Source of the DNA: Antedon mediterranea
Lineage: Eukaryota > Echinodermata > Crinoidea > Comatulida > Antedonidae
NCBI RefSeq assembly: GCF_964355755.1
Contig: NC_092673.1
Coordinates: 30,511,001-30,571,000, forward strand
Direction of reading: 5' to 3'
DNA length: 60,000 bases
Positions 35,601 through 47,100 of the stretch are shown one piece after another (the first letter of the stretch is position 1; each line of letters begins with the position of its first letter). The position numbers and the translations under genes are program-made. The notes beneath the pieces were generated by a model. The model was not told the DNA's origin and did not search any database. It was given only the letters and a program-made list of their open reading frames with translations.

Positions 35601-38118
35601 GCATTTGAATGGTTATTATTAATACAAAATACAAAGTAAATGAAAGGAGAAAAGTAAAGATAAATGACAGGATGTCATCAATGATTGTGTAAACAATTGA
35701 GGTTTGTAACATTGGAAATGGAAAATAACACACAAAAAAACCCAGACAGAATGCAAGCAATCAATAGAGCCATAAACTGAGACCAGAGTAGGTAAAGTTG
35801 AAACCTAAGCTAATGCTAACGGCTGTGGTGCCCATCTCCATTTCTTTAGCCAGACTCCACTAATTGTGTTTGTTTCGGGGTACGCCACTCCTCCCGCACA
35901 AACGAGTCTGATTTACCTTCTCAATACTTTTTACATACCGGTACCCATTTCTATCACCTGGATGGGGAGGAACAATGTCGATAAAGAATCTTTGTCAAGG
36001 ACTCAACACTGTACTGACTGGGCCGGGGCTTGAACCAACAACCTCTTGATTGCAAGTCCAATGCTCTAGCCACTGTGCCACAGTGCTCCAGAGTAGATTT
36101 GTAGATTATGTTTAAAACTAGAAATTTAAGATTTAGATAAAATGGTTTTAAAGAGGGAATACCATAATTTGGAACCTGTATATAAAATATGATGTTGACG
36201 AAGAAAGCCTACCAATTAGTTGGAATTTCTGTCATATCGTCCAAAATAGCAATTGAAGCTGAGTCTTTTCCGTCAACCTTCAATCGCCACATGGCATCTT
36301 TTCTTTGGAAGAGACCTAGAATAATTTAAAAACATAGTAATACTGATTTTTGTAAATTCTCATTTTTACCTATAGTAGAACTCCTCCTTTGGGACACCAC
36401 TAATGTTTGGTTCACACTAGAGACGCAAGGTAAGGATGTAACGCAACACAAGTGATTTGACCAATCACTGGTGATGGATTATTCGAACTTTCGCTTGGTC
36501 AACTCGCTTGTTGTGCTAATACGTCAATGCGTTGCATTGCATCTTAGTGGCAACCAAGTTTAAGTGGACATTTTTCCATGAAACAAAGCAACAATATATT
36601 AATATAGAGTAATATTTTTGATTTTGTAAATTATTGTATATAAGATTTATATTTCTGTACAGCGCTTTGGTTTCTGCGAAAAGCGCTATATAAAAAACTA
36701 TAACAATAATAATATTATGTTCTAAATCCTCTGGGGACATTTCTATTAAGGGGACACTTTAGTTATGTCTCAAAGATGTTCCCTTAATAGGGATTCTACT
36801 ACTGTATATTAATGTCCATATTATCACTATTTTGTTTAGAGTTTATATTTATATATAAATATTTATTATATATAATATTTTTACACAGACCGTACCTTTT
36901 AACATCTCTATTCTGCTGACAGCATAGCTAATCCTATGGTCATAGTTTGACAGTTTATTAAAAGCACTTTGCATTGAATCTTCAACAGTATTCCCATTGC
37001 AAACATGACTGTATGTAACAATAATAATCAATTAGATTAGTCGTTTGATAATATCATGAGTCATTATCACATCATTATCATTATGACACATCATAATTGT
37101 AATCACATAATAATTAATTAATAGTGTTTCATTTCATAATCACATCCTAACCACATCTGACCAAGCCGTTTCTGAAAGCCCTCCCATTGCATCTACTCTT
37201 ACGTTATTTTTATTTCTGTGATATATATATATATATTTACTTTTTCTTTTTGTCTGATTGTTATGGCATCCATGATACAAGCATTTGCTTTCTAGGTGAT
37301 GCCACTATTTTTTTTTTCATGATCGATCGATCATAATCATCACATCATAATCACACATTATTATCCTAAAAAAACATTATCAAATCACAATAGAATAAGA
37401 ACATACCTGTCAACTAAAGACAGAATATGTTGATTCGCTCGTACAGACTCCTCTAATCTTTGATCCAGTACAACAGCGACCTCTTGTGATGAGATCAACT
37501 CTTCTTCGAGATCCTGTGCAAAAATATTTTAAGAAGAAATTCAAATCAAATTTTCATTCATCTTGTACCTTTCTAACGTACAGTAGAACCAAGACAATCT
37601 AAAAGGAGACTGAGCTCGCCTTGCCAAGATAGGAACTTGTAACAGTCCTTTGATCCTATATCTGGCTGCGACAAATACTAACAGCACCCACCCCCTCCCC
37701 TCCCCTTGCGTACGGTCCTGAACAGTACTACACATGTACATATTCTCTGTGTCTCTGTCTTGCAGACAAAGATAAACCCTTTAAATGCCAGAGCTCAGTA
37801 TGCTTTTGTTAGATAGCCTTCGTAGAACCCATCATTGGAGGACCCCTTATTCAGAAGGCACGCACTCCTTATTCAGAGGAAACCCCGTATTCAGGGGAAG
37901 CAACAATGTTAAACATTACAATTCAGTGAACACCTTTATTATGTGGATACTTTGTTGGGTTTCGAAAGTGTCCCCTTAATACGGTTTTACGTATACACTT
38001 GTGATACCTTATTTTTATTGAGTTGTATTTGCAACTCTGCCTGGCTGTCACTGATCTTGTGTTTTAAAATTTCAAGTTCGTTATTTGAACTATGGAGCTT
38101 TGCCTGCATATCGTCAAC
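32683..38118 (-). CDS. CCHCR1: CCHCR1 exons 10-19: C-terminal coiled coil
   Basis: Exon 12 holds 'NYDHRISYAVSRIEML'. Exon 14 is Lys/Glu-rich ('LTKEEELKAKKEEIKTL'). Exon 16 ends 'TARREHTKA', which runs into exon 17 'VVSMRQCERKAVREKQRF'. Exon 19 ends 'SLSNLVDDVKYLTSDVLTCD' and a TAG, corresponding to the 'SLSVLLDDLQDLSEAI' helix near the vertebrate C-terminus. Confidence 0.87.
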
Positions 38119-41100
38119 CTTAAAAACAAAGAAACATAATGAATGCTAAACAACTGTTGAATGCTTTGAAGTTATGCGGAAAATCAAAAACCACAGATAG
38201 ATTTAATCATGTACATATCAAAAGTTCCAAAATTGAATTGGATGCTTGTTTACAATATGAAATACTCTCTCCTATCTTAAGCGCTCTGTTCACACTATCG
38301 AACTAGTTTGACAAAAAAAAGTGTGATGTGTCCAAATATAGTATTGATATGCTTAAAGTTAAACATGAAATAACATCATCATGTCCACATATGGGCACAT
38401 CATATTTGTTGTCACATAAAGTTTGATAGTGTAGACAGAGCTTTATACAAATGACCAAATAAGGAAATATATTAACTTAACATTCAATCATAACCATTTT
38501 AAATACAAAATCATACAGTCATTTCATTACCATTATTTTGTGGTTGTGATCATTCCTCTTCATTACCAAATCTTGTGACTTTCTCTGCACCATTAGTTTG
38601 AAGACATTCTCTCGCCATTTTGTTAAAATATTCTCCATTTTTGTGCAAGCTTCATCAGACTCCTATAAAGATCAATAACTGTGTGTTTATTTTACTTTTT
38701 TTAAATCTCTAAACTATACAAAGGTGTGAAATATACTGTAGAGATACTAAGTATTTTTTTAGCTAAAATCAGAACATAATTTCAAATAAAGTGAAAAAAA
38801 AAATACCGGTTACTGTACTGTATACTGTATCTCTTGTAAATAATGATATAATTAACTGTATTTGAACAAGCATACCTTGGAAAGTTCAACGTCCTGAATA
38901 GCTTGAATTTCAGTGGCTGATGTCAGTCTTAGGTTGGTTAATTCTAAGCTGGTTTTTAGACACAAGCATTCCTTTTCAAGACTCTAAAATTACACAAAAC
39001 CATCATACAGTACAGCCAACTCATCCAATACTGGACACCTTTGGGCTGGCTAAATATGTCTGAATGTGTTTTTAATGGTAAAAAGAAGTTTGGGACCTTT
39101 TGGTACTCAAGAAAAGTCTGGATTTCAGAGAGCTGGTATTGGGAGAGTCGACTGTATAATATTTATAGTGGAAATAATGTAGTAACAGTTTAAAGTGGAG
39201 GCAGTGTATTGTGGCGCAGGTGTAAAGCTATCTGTCCACATTGTCAAACAAATTTTACCAAAAAAAGTGTGATGTGCTCAAATATGGTAGTGATATGCCC
39301 AAATATGGTAATGATATGACATCATCATGTCCATATTTGGGCACATCATACTTTTTTGTCACATAAATTTTTATAGTGTAGACAGGGATTACTTCAGATA
39401 ACGTGTAGGTGGCAGAGAAAGTGAGTAAAAGAGGAGCGAAGTACTTAAAATGAAGATACACAGTACTTTGATCTGTTGGTTGTATCGTTGCTTCTCTATT
39501 TGCCAGGTAGCTGTTGTCTTGTTTGACGTAAAAGAATCATTCATGTAAGTCTGTAATCTTTTAACTTGTTCCTTTAATTCGGCCGATTGATTTTCACTTT
39601 CTCTAGAAGGGAATAAACATTTAATTAACAAGTTTACTTTAAACAGTTAAAATTGCAGAAAAACATATTTTCTTCACATTTTACTTAAAGATGTATTGTC
39701 CCTTTCACTAATTCCCCAAATTTTTTTTTTTTAATTTTTGAAAACAAGTGGGTCATTTTGAAGTATCATAATAGTTATTAACTTTCACCAAAAATTAGTC
39801 GAAAAAAAAAAATAATTTAACCAAAATACAGATGTTTTTTTGTTCAAAAAATAACTTTGACTTCCAGTCAAAGTTTTCAATCAAAACATATCTCATAATG
39901 CAACGCACTTATTTGGCTACTCTGTATGCATAATCATAAAACTTCCTCGCGATCTGTGTGAAAACACCTTCTCAACCGTGACAAGTTGTAAACAATCCTA
40001 ATTAGCATCATGCATAATGCATACTCATGGTTTGAAATCTTTGTTTACTTTCGCTTGCGACGATTTCCCAGATGAAATGTAATCTAATTAATTTACCTTG
40101 TTTCAAGGGACAATACATCTGTCTACACTATCAAACTAGTTTGACAAAAAAAGTGTGATGTGCCCAAATATGGTAGTGATACGCTTAAATATAGTAGTGA
40201 TATGACATCATCATGTCCATATATGGGCACATCAATTTTTTTTTGCCACATAAAGTTTGCTATCGAAAGAAGATGGACTGTGGCGATTCAAGGTAAATTC
40301 AAGGTAAAATTCAAGGATAGTTTAGACAGAGCTTCAGACTTAATTTAATAATAATTTTAATCTTTTACAGGCAGAGGAATAAAATGAGTAGAAAATATTA
40401 GAGGATATGAACTGTTTAAGCAAGTCTACTACTGAATCAAGAAATTATGAATAGAATTTGAAAAAACAAATGCATAAAGATTCATACAAAAAAGATGGAA
40501 ATGCTATTAAGCCTGGTAAAATATTTGTTTTCTCTCACCTAAGTTGTTTCTTATATTGAGCTTCTGTTGATTCTAGTAACTTTTCTAAATCTGATTTTTG
40601 ATGACACATGTGTTTCAAAGTGGCATGGCTTTTTTCTAATTCAATAGACTGTGTTTTAATTGTTTCTTCAAGTTGATTCTGTTTCTGAATGCTCATTGTT
40701 CTTAAGTGTTCAATCTATATTTTAGTAAATGTAAAGACATGTCTACACTAGCAAACTAGTTTCCAAATATGACAGTGATATGCCCAAAGTAGTGATATGA
40801 CATCATCGTGTTTATATATGGACACATCACAATTTTTTATCACATAAAGTTTGATAGTGTAGACAGAGCTTTATGTCTACGCTATCAAACTAGTTTGTCA
40901 AAAAAGTGTGAGGTGTCCAAACAAATATAGCAGTCATATGCCCAAGTATGGTAGTGATATGACATATATCATGTCCATATTATGGGCACATTTTTTTTTC
41001 ATATAAAGTTTGACAGGGTTTAACAAATTGTTATCGTACCATGGTACGAATGTATGAGGTAAAAGATTGTATAAATTTGGTGAGCTTCACAGGTTGCTGG

Positions 41101-44100
41101 GGCTGGGCGTGCTGTATATAGTCAAAATGAATTTTACTGGGAAGGTTTTAAACTATTTGAATCATACTCAGGAGTGGGTTAGTGATTCAGGGGAGTACTG
41201 GAGTATTAAAATTGTACTGGGAATGTTATAAACTACATTTGAAAATTATCAGAAGGTTTATGGTTGTACTAGAATATACATTAAAAAAATCAGTGAGTGC
41301 AGTGTGTGTTGTGGGTATTAGGGAGTTACTGGAGGAGGGGGTTATGTGGTATCAAAATGATTGGAATTGTACAGGGAACATTTAAAACTACATTTTAACT
41401 GTACCTCTTTAACATGGCCTTCATCATTCTGTTTAAGCCTAGCTTCCCGTTGTCTAGCAACCGTGATATTCTCTCTCTCATTGTCTTGCACACAAGTTTT
41501 CAATTCTTGTATCTGTTGTTGGTATTGTCCTGTAAGGGTCTGTATCTCGGCCTTTAGTTGCCCGATTTCAGTTGCTTGTTTTGTAATTATCTCGGAGGTG
41601 TGCTGCATTGGAAATACATTGGTGTGGTGGTAGGGGTCCGGCCTAGGCTCCAAAAAAATGGGTGGTCTCAGCTCTGAAGATGGTCTATATCTTTCTTTCT
41701 GAAAGCAAAAATAAAACATACACTACATACTAATATGTATTAATATAAACTTTATTACAGTAGTGGTTGGAATGATGTATGTTTTGGTAGATTTATACAC
41801 ACCGGCTGTTTCTTCACTCAAAACCTTTAGCTTTTTTCTAGAATGCTGCTCAAACACCTTGGCTCACCTATTTCATACCGGGTGGGTCAATGCAACTCAC
41901 CATATCATTTAAGATGACTCCTTGATAACAAATGGACCAGACTGACCCACTTCCAGTTGAAAGAGTTTTAGGAGTTAGTATCATGGTGCGTAGAAAGTGA
42001 TGTTTTTAAATACAAGGTCCATCTTCATTATTATCTTCCAACAAGAAGAAATATACTTAAAACTATTACTCAGTTCCATAAATGATCAATTTCGGTTTGA
42101 AGATTTGAGACCTACCTGTAATTTATGTGCTCCTTCATCTTCCGCAACCTTAGAACTACAAAAGATAAAACAAACACAAGTATTTAAGGATAATAAGTGG
42201 AGTTGTAGCTTGGTGGTTTAGATGCTTGGCTACCAATCCCAGGGCCCAGGGTTCAAATCCTGTCAGATGCCAGTGATTTTTTTTTCTCATGACAGAACAA
42301 CTCCACTCCCAACAACTTGTAATAAGACTTTGTTTGTGTTGAGCATCTTGTGTATATTTTTGTGTGTGATTATTTAAGGGTGAAGCCGCTTTAATAACTA
42401 CTAGTCTTAACGTCTATGTGGCTACCCTCCCTCTCCAGGAGACTTGTCTCCAAAAACTGTCATAAAAGAAATAAAAATATTTAGGAACAGCAGACCACCA
42501 AAATAAGAATCTTGCAATGTAAAAATGTTAACTTGTTAAATGTTTGTCACCTACCGTAGTTTTACATTTTCTTTATTTAGTTCAATGATTGCTTTAGTTG
42601 CTTCTGATAGCTCTTTCAAGTGAGACAGTTGTGGGATGGTCATGCGAGGGTCACTGGTTGTTTCAGTTTGACCTTTCACCTCTTCATCCTGTATGCTATG
42701 TTGATTTACACTAACTGATGCATCTTTTGTTTCTCGTGATACAGGTGGTGTGTTTGGGCACACATTCTCAGCAGCCTTCTGCTTTGACTTTTGAAATAAT
42801 GATGGAGGGATTAGCTCAGGTCCTTTATCTATCCAAGTGAAAATTATTCAATTTTGACATTGCCGCAATGAAATTAAAAGACAATTATGATGAATCTTGC
42901 CAATTGGCATTGTTGCATGATTTCATATTCATGTTGTTTTATTGGCAACAATAATATAATAGGCCTAAATCATATCTTTTTTGCAACTATAAAGACTAGC
43001 TAAGTATCAGTGAAGTGTGCACAATGCCAATGATAATTGCAAATCTCAAACTTTCAGTAGGGGTGTCACGAAACCTAAGACCACGAAAGCTAAGACCCCC
43101 TAAGACCTAAGATCACGAAAGCTAAGACCCAAGACCTAAGACCCCGTTGAGTAAATGTATATTTTTTCTTTACAACAAACAAACTTGACGGATTGTTTGT
43201 TGGTATATATTTACTCCAATTGTGTTGGTTCAGGGGATGTTTTTCTTTCGCACCTGCCTTTCTTGTATTTTGACTCCAAATTTGTTAACTGACTTTATCC
43301 TGAATACCACACTTTAAAATTAGGACTTATAAGTACTTTCAGAAGGAGAAACACATAAAAACAAATAAATAAATCCTTTAAATTGATGATTTTACAGACG
43401 TGTTTCTTTGTATACTGTAACTCCCATGCTCAATGTTTTTGTTTCTATGGAGCGCCAAAAGAGCAACAATAATAGAACAAGTATAAAAACAGAAAGAAAA
43501 CGAAAAAAAAAACAAACAAAAAACTTATTATCATGATTTTTAAATTAAAATTTATTTGCGAGTATTTATTTCTTCGTACTAGCATGATTATACTATTATA
43601 TTATTATTACAATTTTAATTCTACATTGTTCCATTCCATCCACACTGTAGATGGACTCCACAGAGTTTTCAGCCCTCAATATAATTTTTGCTCTTTTGAC
43701 GTTCCATAGAAACAAAAACATTGAACATTGGGTAGGCCTACTGTACTCTGTAGGCTAGTCATGCAAAATTTGCAAACAGTATGTGTGCGAGAAAAACGTC
43801 TGTAAAATCATCAATTTAAAAATGTATTTGTTACTTTTTATGTGATTCTTTTTCATAAAAGTGCTAATTCTAAGGTGTGGTATTCAGAATAAATGTTGGA
43901 GGTTAAAATACAAGGCAGGTGCGAAAGATAAATATTGTAATCTTAGGTCTTGGGTCTTTGCTTTCGTGATCTTAGGTCTTAGGGGGTCTTAGCTTTCGTG
44001 GTCTTAGGTTTCGTGACACCCCTTTTAGTAGCCGGGTCCTCCTAAACAATTTAAGTGTTAATTTAATGAATTATGATATATATAGACTTAATAGCATTTC

Positions 44101-47100
44101 CAATAATATCAATTTTGGAGCGATATAGACACCAAAAATGTTAAATAATCGACCAGCTTCGCGTTCATGAAGACCTTCGCGAAATGAACTGAGTTGGACC
44201 CTAGCTCTAGGCTTAGCCTAAGCCTAGAGCTAGGGTCTAGGCCTAAGCCTTAGTTAGGCCTAAACTAGCTAGCCTAGGCCCTATCTACTTTATTAACTTG
44301 GCTAGCTAGGCTAGGTATCAATTCACCTCACGGCCCATGTACTAGGCCTAACTAGGCCTATTATGGGCACTAAGGCGCAGGATTGGTCATAGCAATAAAT
44401 AGCAAACAAATAGCTGTGTAAATGCTATACCTGATACAGCAATAATAGCAATTAATAGCAAACAAATAGCTGTGTAAATTGCTATACCTTTTACAGCAAT
44501 AATAGCAAATAATAGCAAACAAATAGGGGTGTCACGAAACCTAAGACCACGAAAGGTAAGACCCCCTAAGACCTAAGATCACGAAAGCTAAGACCCAAGA
44601 TTACAAATTCTAAGATATACTACAGCTTAAAACAATACTTGTTTATCCATACATAATTTTAAAGACAGTAGGTTTCATTTATTACCATAAATATAATTAA
44701 ATACTACCGTAAAACATAGATAAACTCACATTATTTTCGCCCGTTGAGTAAATGTATATTTTTTTCTTTACAACAAACAAACTTGACGGGTTGTTTGTTG
44801 GTATATATTTACTCCATTGTGTTGGTTCAGAGGATGTTTTTCTTACGCACCTGCCTTTCTTGTATTTTGACTCCAAATTTGTTGACTACCGTAACTTTAT
44901 CCTGAATACCACACTTTAAAATTAGGATGTATAAGTACTTTCAGACGGAGAAACACATAAAAACAAATAAATAAATCCTTTAAATTGATGATTTTACAGA
45001 CATGTTTCTTTGTATACTGTAACTCCTCGAGCTCCCCACATGCTCAATGTTTTTGTTTCTATGGAGCGCCAAAAGAGCAACAATAATAGTACAAGTATAA
45101 AAACAGAAAGAAAACGAAACAAATCATGATTTTTAAATAAAAATTTATTTGCCAGTATTTATTTCTTCGTACTTGCATGATTATTAATATACTATTATCA
45201 TTACAATTTTAATTTTACATTGTTCCATCCACACTGTAGATGGACTCCACAGAGTTTTTAGCCCTCTATATAATTTTTGCTCTTTTGACGTTCCATAGAA
45301 ACAAAAACATTGAACATGGTAGGCCTACAACTGCTACTGTACTGTAGGCTAGTCATGCGAAATTCGTAAACAGTTTGTGTGCGAGAAAAACGTCTGTAAA
45401 ATCATCAATTTAAAAATGTATTTGTTACTTTTTATGTGATTCTTTTTCATAAAAGTGCCAATTCTAAGGTGTGGTATTCAGAATAAATGTTGGGAGTTAA
45501 AATACAAGGCAGGTGCGAAAGATAAATATTTGTAATCTTAGGTCTTGGGTCTTAGCTTTCGTGATCTTAGGTCTTAGGGGGTCTTAGCTTTCGTGGTCTT
45601 GGGTTTCGTGACACCCAAACAAATAGCTGTGTAATTGCTATACCTGATACAGCAATAATAGCAAATAATAGCAAACAAATAGCTGTATAATTGCTATATA
45701 TGATACAGCAATAATAGCAATTAATAGCAGTTAAAGCCAAATAATATAACAATTACACAATGCTACATTTAAACTGTGTATACTTAAAGGCCAGGTGCGA
45801 GGTGCAAGAAATTTCTATTGATCATACATTCCAATAATCATCGATCTATAGTTTCCCCTATGTTTCATAATTTTTGGGATTTTCTTTGTGTTACACAAGC
45901 TTGTTGAAAATAACCACCTTCTTATCAGTGGGGGATAGTTCAAATTACACAGTAAAATCTCTAAATTCTTTTGTACACAAATTTTTTTAATAAAGAGGCG
46001 TTTTAGTGATGTTTTTTTCAGGTTATACACGTCAGCCATTTTACATGAGGGTGGTTAGATCTTGGCGGTTTACATCTGGAGTGATGTTTTTTTTTAAGGG
46101 TGTAAACATCAGGCGTTTTACATGACGGTGGTCAGATCTTGGAGGTTTGCATCTGGAGTGATGTTTTTTTTTATGGGTATACACGTCAGGCATTGCACAT
46201 GAGGTTGGTAAGATCTTTGAGGTTTATGTCAGGAGTAATGTTTTTTTTTAAGGGTATACACGTCAGGCGTTTTACATGAGGGTGGTTAGATCTTGGCGGT
46301 TTACATCTGGAGTGATGTTTTTTTTTAGGTTATACACGTCGGGCGTTTTACATGAGGGTGGTTAGATCTTGGCAGCGTTTTACACGAGAGTGGTCAGATC
46401 TTGGCGGTTTACATCTGGAGTGATGTTTTTTTTTAGGTTATACACGTCAGGCGTTTTACATGAGGGTGGTTAGATCTTGGCGGTTTACATCTGGAGTGAT
46501 GTTTTTTTTAAGGTTATACACGTCAGGCGTTTTACATGAGGGTGGTTAGATCTTGGCAGTTTAAGTACATCTGGAGTGATGTTTTTTTAAGAGTATACAC
46601 GTCAGGCATTTTACATGAGGGTGGTCAGATCTTGGCGGTTTACATCTGGAGTGATGTTTTTTTTTAGGGTATACACGTCAGGCGTTTTACATGAGGGTGG
46701 TCAGATCTTGGCGGTTTACATCTGGAGTGACGTTTTTTTTATGGGTATACACGTCAGGCGTTTCACATGATGGTAGTTAGATCTTGGCGGTTTACATCTG
46801 GAGTGATTTTTTTTTTAAGGTTATACACGTCAGGTATTTTACATCTTGGCGGTTTACATCTGGAGTGATGTTTTTTTTTAGGTTATACACGTCAGGCGTT
46901 TTACATGAGGGTGTTCAGATCTTGGCGGTTTACATCTGGAGTGATGTTTTTTTTAGGTTATACACGTCAGGCGTTTTACATGAGGGTGGTTAGATCTTGG
47001 CGGTTTACACATGGAGTGATGTTTTTTTTTAGGTTATACACGTCATGCGTTTCATATGAGGGTGGTCAGATCTTGGCGGTTTATGTCAGGATTAATGGTT

